From Streptomyces sp. NBC_00239 (GTDB lineage: Bacteria; Actinomycetota; Actinomycetes; Streptomycetales; Streptomycetaceae): a DNA stretch of 64,000 nucleotides. The position numbers were made by a program, and so were the translations under genes. Of this stretch, positions 9,417-17,350 are shown in pieces. Where the stretch lies: positions 7,750,001 through 7,814,000 of the forward strand of contig NZ_CP108095.1 of assembly GCF_036194065.1 (NCBI RefSeq), given 5' to 3'. The notes beneath the pieces are model-generated. The model saw only the letters and a program-made list of their open reading frames with translations. It was not told where the DNA came from and did no database searches. Each line of letters begins with the position of its first letter. The stretch's first letter is position 1.

Positions 9417-10634
9417 ATGCCCCGACTCCACGTATCCCCCCGGGCCGCGGCGGCCGCCGCAGGCCTCGCCCTGCTGTGGCCGGCCCCCCAGACCGCGGCC
9501 GCCTCCACAGCCATCCCCGCAGTCGCCCCCACCGCCGCGGAGACCGCCCCCGCATCCGTGTCCGCGGCCCCGCAGCGCGCCTGCACCCTGCCCGCCGGAC
9601 TGGCGGAGATCAGCGGGCTCGCCGCGAGCACCCGCCATCCCGGCGTCTTCTACGCCGTCAACGACAGCGGTAACACCAACCAGGTGTTCGCGATCGACTG
9701 CACCGGACCCACCGGACAGCTCAAGGCCACCCTCACCGTCGCCGGCACCTCCAACACGGACTGGGAAGCGCTCGCAGTCGGCAAGGACCCGGCCGGCCGT
9801 CCGACGGTCCTCGTCGGCGACATCGGCGACAACCTCAGCGGCCGCGCCGAACTCACCGTGCACGGCTTCCCCGAACCCGACAGCCTCGCCGGACCCGCCA
9901 CCGTCACCCCCGTCACCCACCGCCTCGCCTACTCCGACGGCCGCCACGACGCCGAATCGCTCCTCGCCGACCCCGCGACCGGCCGGCTGTACGTCGCCAG
10001 CAAGCTCATCGGCGCCCCCGGCAAGCTCTACCAGGCCCCGCTGCCCCTTCAGCCCGGACAGCCGAACACCCTCACGCCGGTCCGCCCCGGCCCCGTCTTC
10101 GCCACCGACGGCGCCTTCTCACCCAACGGAAAGTCGTACACCCTGCGCAGCGGCGGACCCCTGGGGGCGAACACCGCCACGGTGTACGACGCCACCACCG
10201 GAACCAAGCTGGCCGACGTGGCCCTGCCGACCCAGCCCCAGGGCGAGACCGTGACGTACGCCGACTGCGCCACGCTGCTCGTGGGCTCCGAGAACGACAC
10301 CCAGCTCTGGCGCGTGCCCCTGCCCGCCGAGGCCGCCCCCGGCTGCGACGGCACCACACCGCCGCCCACCGGAGACCTGAAGATCGCCAACCCCGGCCCG
10401 CAGGCGTGCAAGTTCAACCAGTCCTGCACGATCCAGCTCACGGCGACCGGCGGCAAGCCGCCGCTGCGCTACGCGGCGACCGGCCTGCCCTGGGGCCTGA
10501 CCGTGGACGCCGCGACCGGCCGGATCAGCGGCAAACCGTGGGCCACGGGCACCGTCCAGATCACCGCCACCGCCACGGACGCGACGGGCGCCACGGCGAC
10601 CACCGCCTTCCCGCTCACCTTGACCTGGGTGTAG
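9417..10634 (+). CDS. Secreted beta-propeller-like protein with C-terminal putative Ig (He_PIG-like) domain
   Basis: 405-residue exported protein of unknown function. Residues 1-30 form a signal peptide (MPRLHVSPR, Ala/Leu core, AAAST). The middle (about 60-320) has repeated propeller-like segments such as ISGLAAS..HPGVFYAVNDSG, DWEALAV and VLVGDIGDN, which resemble extracellular WD/NHL-type propellers that report per-blade GDIGDN loops. The last 80 residues (LKIANPG, then LPWGLTVDAATGRISGKP) match the Ig-like putative He_PIG fold found in surface proteins. Cys pairs suggest disulfides outside the cell. The gene stands alone; its 3' end overlaps the convergent NACHT gene by 20 bases. A GTG two codons upstream is an alternative start. 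Confidence 0.8.
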   Translation: MPRLHVSPRAAAAAAGLALLWPAPQTAAASTAIPAVAPTAAETAPASVSAAPQRACTLPAGLAEISGLAASTRHPGVFYAVNDSGNTNQVFAIDCTGPTGQLKATLTVAGTSNTDWEALAVGKDPAGRPTVLVGDIGDNLSGRAELTVHGFPEPDSLAGPATVTPVTHRLAYSDGRHDAESLLADPATGRLYVASKLIGAPGKLYQAPLPLQPGQPNTLTPVRPGPVFATDGAFSPNGKSYTLRSGGPLGANTATVYDATTGTKLADVALPTQPQGETVTYADCATLLVGSENDTQLWRVPLPAEAAPGCDGTTPPPTGDLKIANPGPQACKFNQSCTIQLTATGGKPPLRYAATGLPWGLTVDAATGRISGKPWATGTVQITATATDATGATATTAFPLTLTWV

Positions 10635-13600
10635 CGCGAGGCAGTTCTGCCAACGGGTCGCCGCGGACGATGACGAGGCTCTGGTTGGGCGCGTACGCGG
10701 CTTCGGCGGGGTGTTGGTGCGCGATCAGGCCATGCCGTGCCGCGTGCACGAGCGCGGTTGCCTCGTCGCCGCGTCGGCCTACGATGTCTAGAGCGTTCGT
10801 GGCGGCGAGCAGGCCGAGCCGGGCGCACGCCAGCGCCCGGGTGTCGGGGGGCGTGTGCCGGTCACGGACCGTGGTGATGAGTTCCAGGCTCTCGTTCACC
10901 AGGGTGCGTGCCCGGTGGAACAACGGCTGGGCTCTGGTATCGGATGGAGGGTTCCGGAGGAAGCCCTGAACACGGCGCAGGGAAGACGCCGGATCCTCCG
11001 AACCCCGCGTCGTGAGCCCCAGGGATGCGATCTGCCCGATGGCCGTCAGGTAGGTGTCGAGGTTCACGAGCGCCGAAGGGCTTTCCTGGCCGGGAGGCAC
11101 CGAGACGTCGGGGAAGGTGAGGAAGGCCGAAACGGCGATCCTCACGGCCGGGGTGTGTGAGACGAGGGCAAGGTCGAGGACCTCGTCGAGGATTTCGCCG
11201 TGATCGAGGCTGAGGTCGAGGGCGGGCTCGAACTCGTGAGCGAGTTCGCGGGACAGGGCGAAGTCGTGAACCCGCTCCAGTGCAAGGTCGAGGTCGCCGA
11301 CCGGGCCGAGATCGCCGACCAGGTCGGCGGCGTCGGGGTGGTCGAGGGCGAACGCCAGGGCGTAGCCGAGTTCGCCGGCCGGGGTGTCCTCGAGAGCCGG
11401 TGCGAGGGCCCGGGCAAGACCGGGTCCGAGCGCCCGGGCGAAGGCGTCGGCCCGGGCGAGGTCGGCCGTGAGGGCGCGGACGGGCTGTTGGATACGGCTG
11501 AGAGTACTGACGCGGGTGATGTCGTGCGCCTCGTGGATGGCACGGTCGAGTCTGTCCCGGAGGCCGCGGGCGTGGTCGTGGGCGTGGGTGAGTGCGCGGG
11601 CGGGGTCTCCGGTGCGGTGGAGGTCGAGCGCTCCGACGAGGTCCTGGATGTACTGGAGGGCGAGCTCGCCGGGGGTGAAGGCGGTGATCCGTGTGCGGGC
11701 GCGCGCGACCGAGAAGGCGACGGATCGTGCCAGAGCCGACTCCAGCGGTGCGAGAGCCGGGTTGCCGGGGAGCGCGGGAGCTTGCGCGATGGCGGTGACA
11801 AGCACCCTGATCCAGCCCTCCACCCGGGCGCGCTGCGGAGGCGTGGCGATCAGCAGGCGGAGGAGGCGGGTGGCCTCCCGGCGGTCGGCGGCGGGAGTGG
11901 AGCGGACGCGTTCGGCGCTGGGCGTGTAGGGCCAGGGGACGTCCGGCGGCTGGTGCAGCAAGGTTCGGGTGCCGTCGTCGGCCCAGACGGTGTGCCGGGT
12001 GAGGTGGTCGGCCAACGCGGACGCGGAGGCGGGCAGTTCCGCGGGAGCCGGCACCTCCTCTGGCCTCGGCAGCCGGTGGACGTGGCTGTCGGTGACGGCG
12101 TTGAGCCAGGCGACGAAGCGTTCGGCATCGCCGGCGTGCATCCCGACAGCCGCCGCCGTACCGTCGTTGTCGCCGCCGGTGTCGAAGCTCTCGGGGTGGT
12201 GCAGTCCGGCAGCCCGCTCGTCCCGGACGAACAGGTCGTACAGGTCGCGGGTCACGGGATGTACGCACAACTCGGTGGTCTCGTTGAGCGCGATGGTCGC
12301 GCGCAGGGCACGGGTGGCCTGGATGCCGGTGAGGAGTCGCTCGCGGGCAGGGTCGGCGGACCGGTCGGACGGGGAATTGTCCAGCACATCCTGGAGGCGG
12401 GCGCGCGTGTCGGGGGCGACCGTCCTGGCCTGGTCGGCGCACTCGAAGGCCAGGGCCAGCGCCGGGACGGTGCCGGAGTCCAGGCAGGCGGTGATGACGT
12501 CGGTGGCGTCGTTCCTCGCGGACCACAGCAGGACGGTCTCGCGCCACCACGGGTCGCCGACGTTGCCGGTCAGCAGGCCGGTGTCGGCGTGCGGCGAGCC
12601 GAGGAGGGCGGCCGCGAGGTACTCCTGGAGGGTCAGGTGTGCGAACCCGTACAGGCCGTGGTCGCGCTCGACCAGGAGGCCGCTCTTGCGGGCCTCGTCG
12701 AGGAACAGCTCGGGGGCGACGTTGCGGGGGACCTGGCGCAGCGGATGGCGGATCGCCGTGACGGCGTCGCGGACCGGCCAGTCCCGGACCCGGGCGCGCA
12801 TCATGGCCAGGGCCAGGTGCTGGACGACGTGCTGTTTGTGCGGGCCGCCGAGGCCCGTGGCGTCGCGCAGGCCGCGGGCCTCGTAACGGCGGTGCAGCAG
12901 TACGTCGCACATCTCCGCGTACAACTCGGCGCGACTGCCGGGTAGCTGGCCGCGGTAGCGGTGCACGTTCGCGATCATGGTGAGCAGCAGGGGGTTCGAA
13001 GCCAGGTCGTACAGCGCCGGCTGGGCCTGGAGGCGCGCCAGGAGGTCCTCGGCGATCCGGTCCGCGGCGGACCGCACCTCGCGCCGGGTGTCGGCTCGGG
13101 CCCGCAGCCGGGCCGGCAGGCGGTCCTCGCCAGCCTGGGCCTCGCGCCGGGTGAAGGCGCGGGCCCGGCTCTCGGTCGCGTACGTCCACCGGTGCAGGAA
13201 CCGGGAAATCTGCTCCCCGGTGAACCGCCTTACCTGGAGCACCTCGGCGCCCGGCAGCGGGTTCGACTGGTAGCCGTGCGGACGCGAGGTCACCACGTAG
13301 ATGTTGCGGGGGTGCCGCTGGGTCTGCCGCACGACCCAGGCGATCACCCGGCCCCGCTCGGCCGCGTCGGCGACCTCGTCCAGTCCGTCGAGCAGCACCA
13401 CGCACCCGCCGGCGTCGAGTCTGCGCTCCAGCCAGCCCGCGGACACCTTCCCCTCCAGCCAGCCCGCCGACACGGCGACCGTGCCGAGCCGGGGCGCCTC
13501 GTCGGCCAGCAGCGCGGCGGCGTGGTCGCGCAGGTACAGCAGGACCGGCAGCCGCCGCCGTTCCCACGGCCACCAGCGGCGCTCGCACATCGCCAGCGCG

Positions 13601-14112
13601 GTGTTGCGGGCGAGCATCGTCTTGCCCGACCCCGGCCCGCCGAGCACCGCCAACACCCTTGCTGCCGCGCCCTGTTCGGCGTCGCGGAGCACCGACTCCA
13701 GGTTGCGCCGCCGACCAGGAGCCGCGGCCTCCGCGCCGGGCACCGAACCCAGGTACGGCTCCCCGGCCGCGGCCTGCAGTGTCCGCGGGGCGAGGCTGAC
13801 GTCCACGTACACCTGGTGCATGCGCAGCACGAACTCGCTGTGCGTCGCGACGCCCACCGTCTCCATGTCCCGCACGCTCGCCCGCAATTGGCGCAGGTAC
13901 ACCCGCCGGCCGCCGCGCGCGGTATCGCCCCCGGGCGTGGACGGGACCCGCGTCTCCGTGTAGAGGAACGCCAGCACCGCCACCGCGAGCGAGACGTACA
14001 GCCACGTCCAGCTGAACTCCCCTTCGGAGAGGATCTGATTGACGGCCACCCCCACCGCGACCGTGAGCGCCGAACTTCCCAACACCCGCCCTACACGCCG
14101 AATCCCGGCCAT
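10615..14112 (-). CDS. Membrane-anchored NACHT-domain NTPase with FGE/SUMF1-like segment
   Basis: 1165-residue STAND-class ATPase. Residues about 8-52 contain two transmembrane helices. The NACHT domain follows: Walker A GGPGSGKT near residue 155, Walker B VVLLDGLDEVAD near 240, then VVTSRPHGY and helical-arm features up to about 500 (FAHLTLQEYLAAALLG). Around 615-690 the pattern CVHPVTRDLY...GDAERFVAWLN...HRLPRPEEV resembles a degenerate formylglycine-enzyme/SUMF1-like (C-type lectin fold) module; that assignment is tentative. The rest to the C-terminus is Ala/Leu-rich helical sequence (repeated ALA, DLDLALE), plausibly a sensor array. ATG at 14112 is preceded by GGGGGAC. Bacterial NACHT proteins include anti-phage defence factors (established for the family); whether this one is defensive is inference. 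Divergent partner genes lie across a palindrome-rich promoter. Confidence 0.9.
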   Translation of the reverse strand: MAGIRRVGRVLGSSALTVAVGVAVNQILSEGEFSWTWLYVSLAVAVLAFLYTETRVPSTPGGDTARGGRRVYLRQLRASVRDMETVGVATHSEFVLRMHQVYVDVSLAPRTLQAAAGEPYLGSVPGAEAAAPGRRRNLESVLRDAEQGAAARVLAVLGGPGSGKTMLARNTALAMCERRWWPWERRRLPVLLYLRDHAAALLADEAPRLGTVAVSAGWLEGKVSAGWLERRLDAGGCVVLLDGLDEVADAAERGRVIAWVVRQTQRHPRNIYVVTSRPHGYQSNPLPGAEVLQVRRFTGEQISRFLHRWTYATESRARAFTRREAQAGEDRLPARLRARADTRREVRSAADRIAEDLLARLQAQPALYDLASNPLLLTMIANVHRYRGQLPGSRAELYAEMCDVLLHRRYEARGLRDATGLGGPHKQHVVQHLALAMMRARVRDWPVRDAVTAIRHPLRQVPRNVAPELFLDEARKSGLLVERDHGLYGFAHLTLQEYLAAALLGSPHADTGLLTGNVGDPWWRETVLLWSARNDATDVITACLDSGTVPALALAFECADQARTVAPDTRARLQDVLDNSPSDRSADPARERLLTGIQATRALRATIALNETTELCVHPVTRDLYDLFVRDERAAGLHHPESFDTGGDNDGTAAAVGMHAGDAERFVAWLNAVTDSHVHRLPRPEEVPAPAELPASASALADHLTRHTVWADDGTRTLLHQPPDVPWPYTPSAERVRSTPAADRREATRLLRLLIATPPQRARVEGWIRVLVTAIAQAPALPGNPALAPLESALARSVAFSVARARTRITAFTPGELALQYIQDLVGALDLHRTGDPARALTHAHDHARGLRDRLDRAIHEAHDITRVSTLSRIQQPVRALTADLARADAFARALGPGLARALAPALEDTPAGELGYALAFALDHPDAADLVGDLGPVGDLDLALERVHDFALSRELAHEFEPALDLSLDHGEILDEVLDLALVSHTPAVRIAVSAFLTFPDVSVPPGQESPSALVNLDTYLTAIGQIASLGLTTRGSEDPASSLRRVQGFLRNPPSDTRAQPLFHRARTLVNESLELITTVRDRHTPPDTRALACARLGLLAATNALDIVGRRGDEATALVHAARHGLIAHQHPAEAAYAPNQSLVIVRGDPLAELPRATPRSR

Positions 14113-14213
14113 CCCGTCCCCCCTGCTCCCCGCGTACCAGCGGTACCCTTCCCGCCCGTCCCGCCTCCCACCCGCCCCACCGCGCGGGACTCCCTTCCGG
14201 CGCCACGGCCGAC

Positions 14214-14232
14214 TGTCAACATTTCCTTGACA
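14214..14232. promoter_or_regulatory. Inverted repeat TGTCAA-N7-TTGACA, candidate operator/-35 element
   Basis: Perfect 6-base arms separated by 7 bases, in the region between the NACHT gene (leftward) and the small membrane protein/HTH pair (rightward). The right arm is also a consensus -35 hexamer TTGACA, so protein binding here could block transcription. No clear -10 was found for it. Confidence 0.5.
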
Positions 14233-14241
14233 AAGGAGGCG

Positions 14242-14260
14242 CGTCAAGGAAACCTTGACG
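14242..14260. promoter_or_regulatory. Perfect palindrome CGTCAAGG-AAA-CCTTGACG, candidate operator
   Basis: Eight-base perfect arms around AAA, ending two bases before the GTG start at 14263. It shares the GTCAA/TTGAC core with the inverted repeat 10 bases upstream, giving four TTGAC-type half-sites in 47 bases. The helix-turn-helix protein encoded by the second gene downstream is the obvious candidate ligand. Confidence 0.55.
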
Positions 14261-14262
14261 TT

Positions 14263-14583
14263 GTGAACGCTTCTTCGAATTCCCCGATCGAGGCCGCTCC
14301 CGCCGGAGCCGCCAATTCCGCCTTTTCCTACGTGCTGGGGCTGCTCACTCTCGCGATCAGCCTGATCGCCATGGTCATGACGCTCGCCGACGACCTCGGG
14401 GCGGGGGCCACCGCCGCGCTCATCGCGGCGGACCTCGTACTGGTCGCCGCGATGGGGGCCGTGTTCGCCACGCTGCGGCCGCAAGCCGTCGACGGCGGGG
14501 AGCGGCAGACGCGGGACGAGGAAGTGCTCGACGCGCTGGAGCCGTTGGGACCCGCTCGGGGCGCCGGGACCGACGGGCGATGA
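14263..14583 (+). CDS. Small two-helix membrane protein
   Basis: 106-residue protein of unknown function. Residues about 22-47 (FSYVLGLLTLAISLIAMVM) and 52-72 (AALIAADLVLVAAMGAVF) form two hydrophobic helices; the C-terminal 35 residues are charged and probably cytoplasmic (RQTRDEEVLDALEPLG). The GTG start lies three bases after a perfect palindrome; AAGGAGG at 14233-14239 is 23 bases away, too far for a normal ribosome binding site, so the start region may be leaderless or occluded by the operator. Its stop overlaps the ATG of the downstream DNA-binding protein (ATGA), so the two are one transcriptional and translational unit. I do not recognise the family. Confidence 0.75.
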   Translation: MNASSNSPIEAAPAGAANSAFSYVLGLLTLAISLIAMVMTLADDLGAGATAALIAADLVLVAAMGAVFATLRPQAVDGGERQTRDEEVLDALEPLGPARGAGTDGR

Positions 14584-15197
14584 GCGGGGACGAGCTGCTC
14601 AGTCCGCAGGAGATCGCCGCCATCCGGGAAGAGATCGCGGGCGCCGTCCTCGGGGCACCCGAGGGGCTCGCCGAGTCCCTGGAGCGCGACCCGGAGAGCT
14701 TCCTGCGGCTGGTGGCCGCGGCTCGTGTCGGTGCCGAGGAATCCAGCCGGCTCCTGCGCGAGGCCATCCAGGGGGCCAGGGCTGCGGGCCACAGCTGGGA
14801 CAGTCTGGGTGGCGTGTTGGGGGTGAGCCGGCAGGCGGCCCAGCAGCGGTTCGCCGTCAAGACGCCCGCCGCGAAGGCCGGTTCGGTCGAGGGCGGCCCG
14901 GACCGGGCCGAAGCTCCGGACGGTGCTCCGGGGCGCCGGGTCATCAAACCCGTCACCGCGTTCAACGAGATGGCCGAACTCGACGCCGCCGGGCGCGGCG
15001 GCTGGCACCTCGTCGACTACGGACCGCTGTTCCTCGTGGTGGAGGCCTCCGACCGGATCTGGGAACACCGCCGGGTCTTCGGCGGGCAGCGCCGCCGCAT
15101 GAAGGCCGAAGGATGGACGCAGGTGGGCGCGGGCTCCTTCCCCTGGCGCTACTACAAGCGACCTACGGACCGGTCCGCCGGCGAGCGGCCCGCCTGA
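14580..15197 (+). CDS. Helix-turn-helix DNA-binding protein of unknown family
   Basis: 205-residue soluble protein. Residues about 60-100 (LLREAIQGARAAGHSWDSLG followed by VLGVSRQAAQQRF) form a helix-turn-helix of the type that senses whether a gene is turned on, as in sigma-like or Xre-like folds. The C-terminal half (residues 120-200: AFNEMAELDAAGRGGWHLVDY to GSFPWRYYKRP) is a compact alpha/beta region with many aromatic residues that I do not recognise. It is translationally coupled (ATGA) to the small membrane protein, and the palindromes just upstream make autoregulation and control of the divergent NACHT gene plausible. Convergent with the ABC export operon. Confidence 0.75.
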   Translation: MSGDELLSPQEIAAIREEIAGAVLGAPEGLAESLERDPESFLRLVAAARVGAEESSRLLREAIQGARAAGHSWDSLGGVLGVSRQAAQQRFAVKTPAAKAGSVEGGPDRAEAPDGAPGRRVIKPVTAFNEMAELDAAGRGGWHLVDYGPLFLVVEASDRIWEHRRVFGGQRRRMKAEGWTQVGAGSFPWRYYKRPTDRSAGERPA

Positions 15198-15270
15198 TGG
15201 CCGGCCGCCGGGTGCGACGCCCGGGGAGCCCCGGCACGTAGGCCCCGGCGCGTACGGCTCAGGGGCGCAG

Positions 15271-15317
15271 CTCCGGGGCGCACGGCTCCGGAGCGCCCCC
15301 GTGAGGGCGCCCCGGAG
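15271..15317. terminator. Bidirectional terminator between convergent genes
   Basis: CTCCGGGGCGC at 15271-15281 pairs perfectly with GCGCCCCGGAG at 15307-15317, and an inner alternative GCGCCC/GGGCGC hairpin sits at 15293-15310. It lies in the 138-base gap between the rightward HTH gene and the leftward ABC permease gene. No U-tract is present, which is common in high-GC actinobacteria. Confidence 0.5.
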
Positions 15318-15335
15318 AAACCCTGCCCCGAACCC

Positions 15336-16541
15336 TTACGCCGCCCCCAGGGCCAGCGTCGGGGACAGGCGGGAGGCGCGGACCGCCGGGTACAGGCCGG
15401 CGATCGTGCCGATCACCAGGGTGGCGCCGAAGCCGCCCGCCACCGCCCACGGCGGTACGACCCACGGCAGACCGCCCGTGTACGCGTACACGCCCGTCGC
15501 CGCGCCGCCCAGGGCCACTCCTGCGAGGCCGCCGAGGCCGGACAGCATCAGGGACTCCGTGACGAACTGGACCCTGATCTGCCCCCTGGTGGCGCCGAGC
15601 GAGCGCCGCAGGCCGATCTCGTGGCGACGCTCCAGCACCGAGATGATCATCGTGTTGGCGACGCCGACCCCGCCCACCAGCAGGGCGATCCCGCCCAGGC
15701 CCAGGAGCAGCGAGGAGAACGCCCCCTCCGTCGCAGCCTTGGCCTGGAGCGCCGAGGACGGGTCGCCGACCTGGACGTTCTGCGGGTTCTGCGGGTCGAT
15801 CGTCGGGGCGAGCAGCTTCTGGACGGTGCGCACGGACGCGTCCGTGGACCGCTCGTACACCGCCGTCGGATGCCCGTCGAAGCCCAGCAGTTTCTGTGCG
15901 GCCGCCCAGCCCACCAGCGCCGAGCGTTCGATCTCGGGTGCGAGGGGCAGCGGGTCGAGGATCCCGACGACGGTGAAGTACCGGTCGTCGATCCAGACCT
16001 GCCGGCCGGGCGCGGTGATGCCGAGCCGCTCGGCGGCCACATGGCCGAGGACGACGGACGGGTAGCGGCCGTTGGCGGCGTTCAGCCACGTGCCGGTGCC
16101 CACACCGCCGCGCAGCACGCCGAGCAGTCCCTCTGTCGCGGCCTTCACCGCGATGCCGCCGGTCTCGCCCTCGGGGATCTTCTCGGAGCGGCGGACGGAG
16201 TGCTTCAGCTCGCCGGTGGCGCCGACGTCCTCGACGCCGTGGATCCGGCCCACCATGCCCACGGCGTCCTTGGGCAGTTTGACCTCCTCCCCGCTGAACA
16301 TGCCCTCGCCCGGCTTCGCCACCAGCATGTTCGTGCCGAGCGCGTCGAGCTGCCGGATCAGCTGCGCCTGGCTGGACGCGGAGATTCCGACGACGGCGAT
16401 CATCGTGGCGATCCCGATGGCGATCCCGAGCGCCGACAGCACGACCCGTACGGGCCGGCTGCGCAGCCCGGCCGAACCGACGTGGAGGACATCGCGCGGC
16501 GTGAGACGGGCCGCCTTCAGTGCCCTGCGTGTACGGGCCAT
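15336..16541 (-). CDS. MacB/FtsX-type ABC transporter permease
   Basis: 401-residue permease of an export-type (type VII, MacB-like) ABC system. An N-terminal membrane helix (residues 22-50: VRVVLSALGIAIGIATMIAV), a large extracellular MacB_PCD-like domain (about 55-270), and three C-terminal helices with the FtsX signature (LLLGLGGIALLVGGVGVANT, ISVLERRHEIGLRRSLGATR, then GLYPAVRASRLSPTLAL). The cargo is unknown; this class moves peptides, lipids or antibiotics, or acts on the cell wall, by mechanotransmission. The start codon overlaps the ATPase stop codon by one base, so it is the last gene of a four-gene coupled operon, divergent from a two-component system. Confidence 0.93.
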   Translation of the reverse strand: MARTRRALKAARLTPRDVLHVGSAGLRSRPVRVVLSALGIAIGIATMIAVVGISASSQAQLIRQLDALGTNMLVAKPGEGMFSGEEVKLPKDAVGMVGRIHGVEDVGATGELKHSVRRSEKIPEGETGGIAVKAATEGLLGVLRGGVGTGTWLNAANGRYPSVVLGHVAAERLGITAPGRQVWIDDRYFTVVGILDPLPLAPEIERSALVGWAAAQKLLGFDGHPTAVYERSTDASVRTVQKLLAPTIDPQNPQNVQVGDPSSALQAKAATEGAFSSLLLGLGGIALLVGGVGVANTMIISVLERRHEIGLRRSLGATRGQIRVQFVTESLMLSGLGGLAGVALGGAATGVYAYTGGLPWVVPPWAVAGGFGATLVIGTIAGLYPAVRASRLSPTLALGAA

Positions 16542-17350
16542 CAGCTGACGGCCTTTCCGAACACCGGACCCGTAGTACCCGTAGTACCAGGGCTACCCGT
16601 AGTACTCGTAGTACCCGTAGTACCCACAGGACTGAGGCCACCTGTAGTACCCCTACTACCCGGAGCCGCCGCGGCCGCCCCGCCCGTATCCGCCGTCACC
16701 CGCCCGTCGCGGATGCGGACCTGGCGGGGCAGCCGTCCCGCTATCTCCGTGTCGTGCGTGATGACCGCGATCGTGGCGCCCTGCGCGTTGAGGTCGTGCA
16801 GGAGCTCCATCACCGCCTCGCCGGACGCCGAGTCCAGCGCCCCGGTCGGCTCGTCCGCGAGCAGCAGGTCCGGCTCCCCGACGACCGCGCGGGCGATGGC
16901 GACGCGCTGCTTCTGCCCGCCCGACAGTTCGTGCGGCCGGTGCTTCATGCGGTCGGCGAGCCCGACGCGGGCGAGCGCGTCGGCGGCCAGCGCCCGCCGC
17001 CGGGCCCGCGGGAGACCGCTGTACAGCAGCCCCTCGGCGACGTTGTCCAGCGCGCCGACCCCCGGCACCAGATGGAACGCCTGGAAGACGAACCCGATGT
17101 GGCGGGCCCGCAGCGCGGACAGCCGCCGGTCGGTCAGCGAAGCCACGTCGTGGCCGGCGATCTCGACGGTGCCGGCACTGGGCCGGTCCAGGGTGCCGAC
17201 GATGTGCAGCAGGGTGGACTTGCCGGATCCCGACGGGCCGACGATGCCCAGCAGCTCCCCCTCGCCGACCGTCAGGTCGACCCCGTCGAGCGCGCGGACA
17301 CCGCCCGGGTACTCCTTGGTGACCCCGCAGAGCCGTACGACCGTACTCAT
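16541..17350 (-). CDS. MacB/LolD-type ABC transporter ATP-binding protein
   Basis: 269-residue ATPase partner of the adjacent permease. Walker A GPSGSGKST near residue 42, Q-loop FVFQAFHLVPG, signature LSGGQKQRVAIARA near 145 and Walker B LLLADEPTGALD, the LolD/MacB-type DEPTGALD. The catalytic domain ends near residue 225; the last 45 residues are an unusual low-complexity Gly/Thr/Ser/Pro tail (GTTGTT and STTGSPG) encoded by a degenerate tandem repeat and not expected in the family. ATGA overlap with the upstream adaptor gene and a one-base overlap with the permease gene show tight coupling. Confidence 0.95.
   Translation of the reverse strand: MSTVVRLCGVTKEYPGGVRALDGVDLTVGEGELLGIVGPSGSGKSTLLHIVGTLDRPSAGTVEIAGHDVASLTDRRLSALRARHIGFVFQAFHLVPGVGALDNVAEGLLYSGLPRARRRALAADALARVGLADRMKHRPHELSGGQKQRVAIARAVVGEPDLLLADEPTGALDSASGEAVMELLHDLNAQGATIAVITHDTEIAGRLPRQVRIRDGRVTADTGGAAAAAPGSRGTTGGLSPVGTTGTTSTTGSPGTTGTTGPVFGKAVS
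16568..16660. repeat. Degenerate tandem repeat (ACCCGTAGT units) inside the ATPase gene
   Basis: Six or more irregular copies of a 9-base GTAGTACCC-like unit. On the coding strand it encodes the Gly/Thr-rich tail of the ABC ATPase. It keeps the frame, so its copy number changes only tail length. Confidence 0.7.

Noticed and set aside
12961..14583. 540-aa plus-strand frame ending at the small membrane protein
   Set aside because: Only the last 106 codons have coding character; the rest is opposite the NACHT gene. The GTG at 14263 is used instead.
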